Below, in pieces: positions 1 to 6,968 of a DNA stretch of 29,074 bases; positions within the stretch are counted from its first letter, which is position 1, and every line of letters begins with the position of its first letter. Below the pieces are notes generated by a model that was given only the letters and a program-made list of their open reading frames with translations, had not been told where the DNA came from and did not search any database. Origin of the DNA: JAAYEL01 sp964344625 (GTDB lineage Bacteria; Bacillota; Clostridia; Tissierellales; Peptoniphilaceae); contig CAYFNZ010000011.1 of assembly GCA_964344625.1 (NCBI GenBank), positions 1 through 29,074 of the forward strand, in the 5' to 3' direction. Made by a program: the position numbers and the translations under genes.

Positions 1-67
1 TACGCAATTGCTCGCTAGGCCAGAATTTATTTTTTTGTTAATAAGGAGGAAGTTGTGAGCTGTATGG

Positions 68-81
68 GAAAATCGTTTGCA
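68..81. promoter_or_regulatory. Putative cre-like / LacI-family operator
   Basis: The 14-mer GAAAATCGTTTGCA has the central CG and most fixed positions of the catabolite-responsive element consensus (TGNAANCGNWNNCW). Only the leading TG deviates. Read on the other strand, it begins with the perfect half-site TGCAAACG. It ends eight bases before the -35 box of the ccpA-like gene, so it could serve autoregulation. One degenerate match is weak evidence. Confidence 0.35.
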
Positions 82-88
82 AAGTTTG

Positions 89-117
89 TTGTTGGAATTT
101 GATAATTATGTTATAAT
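89..117 (+). promoter_or_regulatory. Promoter of the ccpA-ptsHI unit
   Basis: TTGTTG at 89-94 and TATAAT at 112-117 are separated by 17 bases. A TG dinucleotide one base before the -10 hexamer makes it an extended -10 element. It lies about 30 bases upstream of the chosen start codon at 149. Confidence 0.65.
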
Positions 118-148
118 TAACAAAGAATTAATTACTGGAGGTGGTGTC

Positions 149-1156
149 ATGTCGAGAAAACCGACAATGGAAGACGTTAAAAACCTTGCTGGAGTTTCAA
201 TATCTACAGTTTCAAGAGTCATCAATAACTCTAAACCAGTTTCACCTGAAAAAAAAGAGGCTGTCTTAAGGGCTATAGACAAATTGGGGTATAAACCTAA
301 TGAACTAGCAAGAAGTTTAGTTATGAAAAGATCTAATACAATAGGCATCATACTAGACGATTTAGGCATTGAATATATGGCTCAGTACATAAGGGGTATA
401 GATGAGGTAGGAAAACTATACGATTATGATATACTACTATATAGTACATTCGGTGATAGGGATGTACAAAAGAAAGCAGTAGAGTTCCTTTCATCTAAGC
501 AAGTAGAAGGCATCATAGTAATTTCTGAACAGATAAATAACGAAATCCTTTATATGATAAAGGATTATGAAATACCTTTTGTATTATTGGATAAATACTA
601 TAATCCTGATGATTTCAGGACTGTTGGATTCGATTATGAAGGGGCTATGGAAGCTATGACAGACCTATTTATCGAGTACAACCATAGGGATATGATATTT
701 TTAACTGTAAAGTCACATGATTATTCATCTGATCAAAAGCAACAAGGCTTTGAATCTGCGATGTCTAAACATAACTTAACTAAACAAATATTTACAGTTA
801 AGAAAGATTCAGTTGAAAGTGCATATAAGTTTATGACTGAGAATATAGACTTTATACATAAGAATGAAATTACTGGTATTTTAGCATCATCAGATACCCT
901 AGCAGCTGGAGTAATCCATTATTGCTATGATCATGGTATTTCTGTTCCTGGGGATTTATCTGTAAGTGGTTTTGGTAACATGAAGTTTTCTAGCTTGATG
1001 AGGCCAAGTATTACTACTGTTAAGATGACATACTATGATGTAGGAGCGATAGCTGTAAGGAAATTGATAAAAGAATTGAAGGATGAAGAAAAGTTTTCTG
1101 AAAGTGTTAATCTAAAATATGAAATAATGCTTAGAGAAACTGTTAAATCAATATAA
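149..1156 (+). CDS. ccpA: LacI-family transcriptional regulator, CcpA-like
   Basis: This 335-residue LacI/GalR-family repressor is probably the catabolite control protein CcpA, which binds cre sites with HPr-Ser46-P as corepressor. The helix-turn-helix occupies about residues 7-26 and the hinge helix NELARSLVMKR residues 51-61, with the minor-groove leucine at about 57. A periplasmic-binding-type core follows. Near the C-terminus, YYDVGAIAVRKLIKEL (about 295-310) closely matches the HPr-contact helix remembered for Bacillus CcpA (YDIGAVAMRLLTKL), keeping Y, D, G, A, R and K at equivalent spacing. Overall length is also that of CcpA. I chose ATG 149 because GGAGGTGGT precedes it at good spacing and the family N-terminus begins there. 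A 24-residue extension from 77 would overlap the promoter. ptsH follows 16 bases downstream with no terminator between them. A sugar-specific LacI paralogue is the alternative. Confidence 0.8.
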   Translation: MSRKPTMEDVKNLAGVSISTVSRVINNSKPVSPEKKEAVLRAIDKLGYKPNELARSLVMKRSNTIGIILDDLGIEYMAQYIRGIDEVGKLYDYDILLYSTFGDRDVQKKAVEFLSSKQVEGIIVISEQINNEILYMIKDYEIPFVLLDKYYNPDDFRTVGFDYEGAMEAMTDLFIEYNHRDMIFLTVKSHDYSSDQKQQGFESAMSKHNLTKQIFTVKKDSVESAYKFMTENIDFIHKNEITGILASSDTLAAGVIHYCYDHGISVPGDLSVSGFGNMKFSSLMRPSITTVKMTYYDVGAIAVRKLIKELKDEEKFSESVNLKYEIMLRETVKSI

Positions 1157-1172
1157 TTTGGAGGATAATTAA

Positions 1173-1433
1173 ATGGTAGAGAAAAGTATAGTAGTAACAA
1201 ACGAAACAGGTTTACATGCAAGACCAGCAGCAGCTTTAGTTCAATTTGTAAAGGCTATGCCTGGTGAAGTTGAACTAGTTAAAGATAGCAGAGTTGCAAA
1301 TGCAAAGTCAATTTTTAGCGTTATGTCTTTAGGAATTTCTAAAGGAACAGAAATAATAGTTAGAGTTAATGGCGAAAATGAAGAAGAAAACCTTGAAAAG
1401 GTTGTTGAATTTATAGGTAGCTTAACAGACTAA
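1173..1433 (+). CDS. ptsH: Phosphocarrier protein HPr
   Basis: HPr passes phosphate from enzyme I to the sugar-specific EIIA domains of the phosphotransferase system. The 86-residue protein has the active-site motif GLHARPAA with His15, and the regulatory site KSIFSVMSLG with Ser46. Ser46 is the residue phosphorylated by HPr kinase in Firmicutes. A GGAGGA ribosome binding site lies eight bases before the ATG. It sits directly between a CcpA-like regulator and ptsI, so both partners of HPr are its neighbours. No HPr kinase gene is visible in this window. Length and motifs are full and typical. Confidence 0.98.
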   Translation: MVEKSIVVTNETGLHARPAAALVQFVKAMPGEVELVKDSRVANAKSIFSVMSLGISKGTEIIVRVNGENEEENLEKVVEFIGSLTD

Positions 1434-1495
1434 TAAGGTATTCTGAATAAGATTAGCTAAGAATAGAACAATTAGAATAGCTATGATAATAATTT

Positions 1496-1531
1496 GCAGG
1501 GTATTCAGTTTACTGTTTACTCTGCATTTTT
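1496..1531 (+). terminator. Terminator-like hairpin (possible attenuator) between ptsH and ptsI
   Basis: GCAGGGTA (1496-1503) pairs with TACTCTGC (1518-1525) over eight base pairs including one G-U. After a symmetrical TT/TT internal loop, CAG pairs with CTG around a small loop. ATTTTT follows at 1526-1531. An upstream segment, CTGAATA (1443-1449), is perfectly complementary to TATTCAG (1502-1508) in the hairpin and could form a competing structure. The element lies in a 116-base spacer within an apparent operon, so partial termination would lower EI relative to HPr. That function is inferred. Confidence 0.5.
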
Positions 1532-1549
1532 AAATAAAGGGGAAGAACT

Positions 1550-3244
1550 ATGAATGAAGTGTTAACCGGTATCGGTGCCTCAAAAGGAATTGCGATAGGC
1601 AAGGCCTACCTGTTTGAAAAAACAAAAGTAGAAGTTAGTCAAGATAAGATTAATGATACAGAAATTCAAGCTGAGAAAGAAAAAATTGAAAATGCAATTA
1701 AGTCTTACGAAAAAGACTTGAAAGAACAAGACGCTTCTAATCCAGAAATTCAAGCGGTAATAGAAGCTCATATTGAATTAATTTCAGATCCTTATCTAAC
1801 AGAAACTATAGAAGCAAAGATTGAAAATGTACTTTGTGCTTCAGATTTAGCATTAAAAAATACCATTGACGAAATGGTTGCTATGATGGCTATGTTAGAT
1901 GATGAATATTTAAAAGAAAGGGCAACTGACTACAAGGATATCGGCGAAAAGCTTATGTATAAGCTTAAGGGCATTGAAGCTAAAAACCTTTCTAGCTTAA
2001 ATGAAGAGGTTATTGTAATTGCTGAAGAACTTACTCCATCAGATACTTCAACTATGAAGAAGGAATTTGTATTAGGTTTTGCAAATGACATGGGTGGCAA
2101 GACCAGCCATACATCTATAATTGCACAAACCCTTTCAATTCCTGCAATCGTAGGTATGAAAAATGTTACTAAAAATGTAAAGCATGGAGATACCTTAATC
2201 CTTGATGCTGACCAAGGAAAGCTAATAATAAATCCTGACCAAAAGACCCTAGATGAATATTTAGAAAAAAAGGAAGCAGCCAATAAGGAAAAAGAAAGAC
2301 TTGCTACTATAAAAGATAAGCCAGCCATCACAAAAGATGGAAGACAAGTGGAAGTAGTATGCAATATTGGTAACCTAGAAGACCTTGAAATAGGTCTAGA
2401 AGGTGGAGCTGAAGGGGTTGGCCTTTTTAGAACAGAATTCTTATATATGGAATCTGACCAATTCCCAAGTGAAGAACTTCAATTTGAAACCTATAAAAAG
2501 GCTGCAGAAAGACTTGAAGGTAAGCCTTTAATTATAAGGACCTTAGATATTGGTGGAGACAAGGAACTTTCATATTTTGACTTTCCAAAAGAAGAAAATC
2601 CATTCTTAGGCTGGAGAGCTTTGAGAATTTGTTTTGATATGGAAGATGTCTTCAGAGCACAATTAAGAGCTATTTTAAGGGCAAGTGCTTTCGGAAATAT
2701 TAAGATTCTTCTACCAATGGTTATTTCTGTAGAAGAAATAAAAAAAGTAAATGAATTACTTGATAAATATAAAGAAGAACTTGACCAAGAAAATATTGCC
2801 TATGACAAGGATATCGAAGTAGGTATAATGGTAGAAACTCCAGCAAGTGTCTTCATGGCTGATGAATTGATAAAATATTGCGATTACTTTAGTATTGGTA
2901 CTAATGACTTAACTCAATACCTACTTGCGGTAGATAGGGGAAATGATAAGATTTCAAAGTTATATAATAATTTCCATCCAGCAGTTTTAAGGGCTATTAA
3001 AAAAGTAATTGATGCTTCTCACGCAGCTGGCAAGTGGACAGGTATGTGCGGCGGTATGGCAGCGGATACTGATGCTACTTACGTTTTACTAGGCTTAGGT
3101 CTAGATGAATTTTCAGCAGTAGGTTCACAAATAGGTAAGATTAAGGATATAATTATTAACGCTGATTATAAAGAAGCTCAAGTATTTGCTCAAGAAGTTT
3201 TAAAACTTGAAAGCTTGGAAGAAGTAGAAAAAAAGATTAAATAA
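1550..3244 (+). CDS. ptsI: Phosphoenolpyruvate-protein phosphotransferase (PTS enzyme I)
   Basis: Enzyme I autophosphorylates from phosphoenolpyruvate and transfers the phosphate to HPr His15 in the cytoplasm. At 564 residues it has normal length. The N-terminal HPr-binding and phosphohistidine domain contains GGKTSHTSII with the active His187. The C-terminal PEP-binding barrel shows GLFRTEFLYM (291-300), IIRTLDIGGDKE (328-339), DYFSIGTNDLTQY (445-457) and GMCGGMA with catalytic Cys500. The start follows a GGGGAAG ribosome binding site. A terminator-like hairpin lies between ptsH and this gene, so its expression may be set below that of ptsH. No defect is seen. Confidence 0.98.
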   Translation: MNEVLTGIGASKGIAIGKAYLFEKTKVEVSQDKINDTEIQAEKEKIENAIKSYEKDLKEQDASNPEIQAVIEAHIELISDPYLTETIEAKIENVLCASDLALKNTIDEMVAMMAMLDDEYLKERATDYKDIGEKLMYKLKGIEAKNLSSLNEEVIVIAEELTPSDTSTMKKEFVLGFANDMGGKTSHTSIIAQTLSIPAIVGMKNVTKNVKHGDTLILDADQGKLIINPDQKTLDEYLEKKEAANKEKERLATIKDKPAITKDGRQVEVVCNIGNLEDLEIGLEGGAEGVGLFRTEFLYMESDQFPSEELQFETYKKAAERLEGKPLIIRTLDIGGDKELSYFDFPKEENPFLGWRALRICFDMEDVFRAQLRAILRASAFGNIKILLPMVISVEEIKKVNELLDKYKEELDQENIAYDKDIEVGIMVETPASVFMADELIKYCDYFSIGTNDLTQYLLAVDRGNDKISKLYNNFHPAVLRAIKKVIDASHAAGKWTGMCGGMAADTDATYVLLGLGLDEFSAVGSQIGKIKDIIINADYKEAQVFAQEVLKLESLEEVEKKIK

Positions 3245-3261
3245 TTTTATAAGGAAAAAAC

Positions 3262-3870
3262 GTGAATAAGATAAGAAGTTTAATTGATAATAAAATAGAT
3301 GATGACAAAGCAGAAATACTTTCAAATAATTTAATATATTATTTCGACCATGCGACAAAAATTCAAGAAGCATTTTCTGAAGATTTTGTGGACATCACTA
3401 ATTTATTTTTATTTGAACATGGATTATTGAAAAACACAGGTCTTAAGGATTATGTTCTCGTTGACTTTCTTAAGAACAATGCCTACCTTGTAAAGGGGAT
3501 AAAGCTTCCTACAGAAATTTTTTCATCAAGCATTTTGGAATTATCCTTTGATGATGACCTAAATTTATCAAACTTAGAAGCTAACAAATACTTTGATATA
3601 TTTAAGGAGTTTGTAGCTATAAATACAATATCTAGGTCAAATCCATATTTCTGTAATTTGGTACTAAAAAAATTCGACAAGGAAATGTTGGATAGAAAGT
3701 TCTTTAGGATACTTTCCTATTATTCAGCTGTCTATTGCCTTCACTTAAGGATAGATATAGAGAATGAAAAAAATGAATTTAGGAAAAATGAACTTAATGA
3801 TAAGTTAAAATATATGTTTGAAATATATGAAGACTTTACACAAATAGTCCCAAGCTGGGTTGTAAAATAA
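3262..3870 (+). CDS. Hypothetical protein downstream of ptsI
   Basis: I do not recognise this 202-residue protein. It starts with GTG 17 bases after the ptsI stop codon, preceded by AAGGA, and ends just before a strong bidirectional terminator, so it looks like the last gene of the ccpA-ptsH-ptsI unit. The sequence is acidic to neutral and rich in Phe, Tyr, Leu, Asp and Asn. It appears mostly helical, with no signal peptide, clear membrane segment, Cys cluster, nucleotide-binding loop or helix-turn-helix that I can see. The C-terminal half carries a charged helix (about 155-190, ENEKNEFRKNELNDK). The long open frame, ribosome binding site and spacing support a real gene. Function is unknown, and a PTS-related role would rest on position alone. 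Confidence 0.75.
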   Translation: MNKIRSLIDNKIDDDKAEILSNNLIYYFDHATKIQEAFSEDFVDITNLFLFEHGLLKNTGLKDYVLVDFLKNNAYLVKGIKLPTEIFSSSILELSFDDDLNLSNLEANKYFDIFKEFVAINTISRSNPYFCNLVLKKFDKEMLDRKFFRILSYYSAVYCLHLRIDIENEKNEFRKNELNDKLKYMFEIYEDFTQIVPSWVVK

Positions 3871-3877
3871 AAAATCT

Positions 3878-3921
3878 CCCATCTAAACTCTATAATTAGC
3901 AGTTTAAGATGGGATTTTTTT
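3878..3921. terminator. Bidirectional terminator between the ptsI-unit and fur
   Basis: CCCATCT and AAACT on the left pair with AGTTT and AGATGGG on the right, with one bulged base and a loop of about 10 bases. An A-run precedes it and ATTTTTTT follows, so it can stop transcription in both directions between the convergent genes. The fur stop codon sits at the edge of the T-run. Confidence 0.85.
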
Positions 3922-4324
3922 AGCCTAATTTCTTTTGACATTCAGGGCAAATGCCTATGAATTCAAAAATATGACTTGTAATTTTAAAGTTTGTTTTTTC
4001 TTCAATTTCTCTTTCTAGGTCTCCTAGAGGGCAGTTGTCTAAAGGTATGGTCTTCTTACATTCCTTGCAGGTTAAATGGTGCTTATGTGAGTGGTTATTT
4101 AATTGAAAGTAAGAAAAATTGTCAATTCCAACTATCTTGGTTAAAATATTTTCTTCAGTTAGAATAGATAAATTTCTATAGATGCTAGATAGTTTGGCAC
4201 CATTACTCTGTAATTTTTCATATATTTCTTCTGCAGTAAGAGGATCGCTGTCCTTTAAAAGGTTTAAGATATCAAGCCTTGACTTAGTTGCCCTAATCCC
4301 ATGTTCTTTTAAAACTTTTTCCAT
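3920..4324 (-). CDS. Fur-family metalloregulator (Fur/Zur-like)
   Basis: This 134-residue protein is a metal-dependent repressor of the Fur family. The N-terminal winged helix holds the recognition helix around SSIYRNLSIL (46-55). The C-terminal dimerisation part has a His-rich stretch, NHSHKHHLTC (77-86), and two CxxC pairs, C86/C89 and C126/C129, expected to hold structural zinc. His118 is another likely ligand. It is divergent from a znuACB-type importer, so Zur is a reasonable guess. However, the best operator in the shared region matches a Fur-type rather than a Zur-type box, so I leave the subtype open. AGAGG lies six bases before the start. Its own -10 lies in a second, weaker box, which suggests autoregulation. 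Confidence 0.9.
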   Translation of the reverse strand: MEKVLKEHGIRATKSRLDILNLLKDSDPLTAEEIYEKLQSNGAKLSSIYRNLSILTEENILTKIVGIDNFSYFQLNNHSHKHHLTCKECKKTIPLDNCPLGDLEREIEEKTNFKITSHIFEFIGICPECQKKLG

Positions 4325-4342
4325 ATATAACCTCTTTTCTAT

Positions 4343-4357
4343 TTGTAATTATTATAT
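4343..4357. promoter_or_regulatory. Weaker Fur-family 7-1-7 box over the fur -10
   Basis: TTGTAATTATTATAT contains a perfect TAAT-T-ATTA core and resembles the 7-1-7 boxes of the Fur/PerR/Zur families, with outer bases degenerate. It overlaps ATTATA (4351-4356), which read on the minus strand is TATAAT, the probable -10 of the regulator gene. AT-richness makes chance matches likely. Confidence 0.4.
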
Positions 4358-4380
4358 AACAATTGTTGACAAAATGAAAA
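4351..4380 (-). promoter_or_regulatory. Probable promoter of the Fur-family gene
   Basis: On the minus strand, TATAAT at 4356-4351 is a perfect -10, about 27 bases before the start codon. The -35 is poor: TTTTCA at 4380-4375 with an 18-base spacer is the best I can find. Confidence 0.4.
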
Positions 4381-4393
4381 TTTGCAATATAAT
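4366..4393 (+). promoter_or_regulatory. Promoter of znuACB
   Basis: A perfect TTGACA at 4366-4371 and a perfect TATAAT at 4388-4393 are separated by 16 bases, 41 bases upstream of the znuA start codon. Confidence 0.8.
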
Positions 4394-4396
4394 TAT

Positions 4397-4411
4397 TGAG
4401 AATGATTATCA
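4397..4411. promoter_or_regulatory. Fur-type operator at the znuA transcription start
   Basis: TGAGAATGATTATCA matches the Fur 7-1-7 consensus TGATAATNATTATCA at all but one fixed base. It begins three bases after the -10 hexamer of the znuA promoter and covers the expected transcription start. Bound repressor would block initiation. The known Bacillus Zur box (TCGTAATNATTACGA) fits less well. Confidence 0.75.
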
Positions 4412-4433
4412 TAATATAATTAAAGGAGGAATT

Positions 4434-5420
4434 ATGAAGAAAAGAATAATTGGAATGTTAATCGCATTAGTATTGGTTTTAACAGCATGTTCAAGTGGAT
4501 CTGCTAATAAGATAGATGGTAAGGACACTAAGGTTGAAGGTGAAAAGATTAAGGTAGTAGCATCATTTTTCCCGATTGCAGACCTAAGTGAAAAAATTGG
4601 TGGTGACCATGTAGAAGTTAAAAACCTGGTTAAAAACGCTTCAGCTCATGGATATGAACCATCAGTTGGGGATATGAAGGATATAACTGAAGCAGACCTT
4701 CTAATTATAAATGGTGCTGGTTTTGAAGGATGGGTAGAAAAAGTAAAAGCAAATAATCCAGACCTACAAATTTTAGACCTTTCTGAAGGTATAGACTTAA
4801 TAAAGAACACTGAAGAGATGGATGACCATGACNNNNNNNNNNNNNNNNNNNNNNNNNNNNNNNNNNNNNNNNNNNNNNNNNNNNNNNNNNNNNNNNNNNN
4901 NNNNNNNNNNNNNNNNNNNNNNNNNNNNNNNNAAGAAATGGCAGAAAATATATATACTAAACTAGCTAAGATTGATTCAAAGAACAAAGATGCTTATGAA
5001 ATGAACTACAAGAATTTAGAAAATAAGCTTAATGAGCTTGAAGATAAGTATAATGATGCCTTTGAAAAACATAAAGGAAAGTCTATTATAGTACCTCATG
5101 AAGCATTTGCTTATCTTGTAAGAGACTTAGGTATCAAGCAAATTGGTCTTGAAGGTATCAACTCAGATTCTGAACCAACATTGACAAAAATAGCAGAAGT
5201 ATCTAAGATAATGAAAGACAATAATATCACTACTGTATTTTATGATTTAGGAAAGTCTGATAAGGCTGCTCAAACAATTGCTAAAGAAACAGGGGCCAAG
5301 GTTAAGGCTATTTCTACTTTAGAAGTGATTACAGATCAAGACATTAAGGAAGGAAAAGATTTATTAAGTTTAATGGAGATGAATCTTCAAAACATATTAG
5401 ATTCTTTTGAAGGAAAATAA
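4434..5420 (+). CDS. znuA: Metal ABC transporter substrate-binding lipoprotein (ZnuA/AdcA-like), interrupted by an assembly gap
   Basis: This is a cluster A-I metal-binding lipoprotein delivering Zn2+ (or Mn2+) to the ZnuBC permease. A signal peptide ends in the lipobox LTAC with Cys19 as the lipidation site. ASAHGYEPS holds the first metal His, VPHEAFAYL a later His, and TVFYD the likely acidic ligand. The start at 4434 follows AAGGAGG and matches the signal peptide. An open frame running in from 4182 crosses the promoter and is not used. After MDDHD the sequence becomes 100 Ns (4833-4932). The missing part should hold the His-rich loop and the DPHxW metal motif. The flanks are in frame across exactly 100 bases, but that length is conventional, so the true length is unknown. 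TAATG couples it to znuC. Confidence 0.9.
   Translation: MKKRIIGMLIALVLVLTACSSGSANKIDGKDTKVEGEKIKVVASFFPIADLSEKIGGDHVEVKNLVKNASAHGYEPSVGDMKDITEADLLIINGAGFEGWVEKVKANNPDLQILDLSEGIDLIKNTEEMDDHDXXXXXXXXXXXXXXXXXXXXXXXXXXXXXXXXXXEMAENIYTKLAKIDSKNKDAYEMNYKNLENKLNELEDKYNDAFEKHKGKSIIVPHEAFAYLVRDLGIKQIGLEGINSDSEPTLTKIAEVSKIMKDNNITTVFYDLGKSDKAAQTIAKETGAKVKAISTLEVITDQDIKEGKDLLSLMEMNLQNILDSFEGK
4833..4932. other. Assembly gap of 100 N inside znuA
   Basis: Exactly 100 undetermined bases, the conventional size for a gap of unknown length. It begins just after codons for DDHD, where ZnuA proteins carry a His/Asp/Glu-rich low-complexity loop. Repetitive codons there may have broken the assembly. Confidence 0.97.
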
Positions 5421-6085
5421 TGAATGAAATATTAAAAGTTAGTAACCTCAGTTTTAGCTACGGCTCAACTGAGGTTCTAAGAGATATTAATTTTACAATT
5501 GAAAATGGAGAGTTTGTAGGTATACTTGGTAATAATGGATCAGGTAAATCAACGCTTTTAAAAGTAATCATATCCGAACTTAAAAATTTTACTGGAAAAG
5601 TAGAACTTTTTGGCAAGGATATTTCCACGTTTAAAGATTGGGCAAGAATTGGATATGTACCGCAAATAGATATGTCAAAATCAATAGCATTTCCCATAAG
5701 TGTAAGGGAGATGATTAGCCTAAACTTATATAGGGAGTTTGGATTTTTTAAGCATCCTAGCAAGAAGCACTGGCAAAGGGTCGATGATATTATGAATATA
5801 TTCGATATATCTAATCTTAGAGATAGAAATTTTAATGACCTTAGTGGAGGACAAAAACAAAGAGTAATGATAGCAAAGGCTATGGTTCATAACCCTGATT
5901 TTTTAATATTCGATGAACCTACAGTTGGGATAGATGAAGATAGCAAGAAGGAATTTTTTAAGGTCCTAGACCATATTAACAAGTACCATAAAATTACAAT
6001 TATAATGGTAACTCATGAGTTGGATTTGGTTGATGATTACTTCACTAGGAAAATATATATAAGGGATAAGAAGGCTTATGTTTGA
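5420..6085 (+). CDS. znuC: Metal ABC transporter ATP-binding protein
   Basis: This 221-residue ATPase powers metal import with ZnuA and ZnuB. Walker A is GNNGSGKST (37-45), the Q-loop glutamine is at 82, the ABC signature LSGGQ at 141-145, Walker B FLIFDEPT ends around 168 and the H-loop His is at 199. The start codon overlaps the znuA stop by one base (TAATG). The end overlaps znuB by eight bases, so the three genes are translationally coupled. Length and motifs are normal. The metal cannot be told from this subunit. Confidence 0.95.
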   Translation: MNEILKVSNLSFSYGSTEVLRDINFTIENGEFVGILGNNGSGKSTLLKVIISELKNFTGKVELFGKDISTFKDWARIGYVPQIDMSKSIAFPISVREMISLNLYREFGFFKHPSKKHWQRVDDIMNIFDISNLRDRNFNDLSGGQKQRVMIAKAMVHNPDFLIFDEPTVGIDEDSKKEFFKVLDHINKYHKITIIMVTHELDLVDDYFTRKIYIRDKKAYV

Positions 6086-6878
6086 TTTTTTGAAATATGA
6101 TTTTATACAAAGGGCATTCATTGCAGGGATAATGGTAGCCATAATTATACCTTTAATAGGTACGATTGTAGTAAATAGGAAGACATCAACAGTTGGGGAT
6201 GCCTTAAGCCATACTACTCTTGCAGGTTTGTTTTTTGCAATAATTATAGGAATAAATCCTCTATGGGGAGGAATAATAATAAGTATCTTATCAGCCTTTT
6301 TAATTGAGTTTTTAAGGAGTAAATTCCCAAAAAATGGGGATATGGCAACAGCTATCGTGATGAGTCTTGGAGTTGGTATGTCTTCTGTTTTATCGGACTT
6401 CGTAACTGCGGCCCAAAACTTCGAATCATTTTTATTTGGTTCAATTATTTCTGTTACAAATGAAGACCTATTAATTATTGGAATTATCACCTTGGTTACC
6501 CTAATAGCCTATTATTTCCTTTATTATGGCCTATTATTTGTATCAGTTGATAAGGTAAGTGCAAGGCTATCAGGTGTAAATAATATAGTTGTTGAATACA
6601 CTTTTACCTTACTTTTAGCCATAGTAATCGCAATCTCGGCTAGAATAGTAGGGGTCCTGATAGTTTCTTCACTAATGATTTTACCAGTGGCTTCAGCTAT
6701 GTACTTGTCAAAAAGCTATAGGTCTACAGTTTTAATTTCAGTAATATTTGGAATTATATATTTTGTCTTGGGCCTAAGCATAGCAGCAATATTTAGCCTT
6801 AAACCAGGTGGCTCTGTAATAATTTGTTCAGTTATTGGTTTATTACTTGTTTTAATATTTAGTCCGTCAAAGAATTAA
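6078..6878 (+). CDS. znuB: Metal ABC transporter permease (ABC-3 family)
   Basis: This 266-residue, very hydrophobic protein has about eight membrane spans and ABC-3 family features such as VGDALSHTTLAGL (about residues 35-47). It forms the membrane channel of the importer with ZnuC. Its ATG overlaps the znuC stop by eight bases (ATGTTTGA). No terminator hairpin is evident in the 90 bases after it, so some read-through into degV is possible. Confidence 0.93.
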   Translation: MFDFLKYDFIQRAFIAGIMVAIIIPLIGTIVVNRKTSTVGDALSHTTLAGLFFAIIIGINPLWGGIIISILSAFLIEFLRSKFPKNGDMATAIVMSLGVGMSSVLSDFVTAAQNFESFLFGSIISVTNEDLLIIGIITLVTLIAYYFLYYGLLFVSVDKVSARLSGVNNIVVEYTFTLLLAIVIAISARIVGVLIVSSLMILPVASAMYLSKSYRSTVLISVIFGIIYFVLGLSIAAIFSLKPGGSVIICSVIGLLLVLIFSPSKN

Positions 6879-6903
6879 AAGTATCATTTTTCATTTCATT
6901 TAT

Positions 6904-6911
6904 GTTACAAT
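6904..6911 (+). promoter_or_regulatory. Possible extended -10 promoter for degV
   Basis: TG at 6903-6904, one base, then TACAAT at 6906-6911 resembles an extended -10 element, about 58 bases before the degV start. No convincing -35 is present. The rest of the 90-base gap after znuB is AT-rich without other structure I can support. Confidence 0.3.
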
Positions 6912-6968
6912 TAAGCATAGGCGAAAAATAAGAAATAATAACAATAATTAATATATAAAGGAGTCATT

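Noticed and set aside
1..60. Tail of an upstream gene or an RNA gene at the window start
   Set aside because: One frame is open from 2 to 58, but it is too short and featureless to call, and no tRNA-like fold is apparent.
77..148. A 24-codon N-terminal extension of the CcpA-like protein
   Set aside because: It overlaps the promoter and lacks a ribosome binding site, while ATG 149 has GGAGG at good spacing and the family N-terminus.
1930..2364. A 144-codon minus-strand open frame within ptsI
   Set aside because: It lies fully inside a complete, well-conserved gene with no independent signals.
4182..4433. An 84-codon upstream extension of znuA
   Set aside because: It runs antisense through the Fur-family gene and across the znuA promoter and operator. 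The lipoprotein signal begins at 4434 behind AAGGAGG.
5966..6490. A 174-codon minus-strand open frame opposite znuC/znuB
   Set aside because: It is Ile/Pro-rich shadow sequence opposite a membrane protein gene, with no supporting motif.
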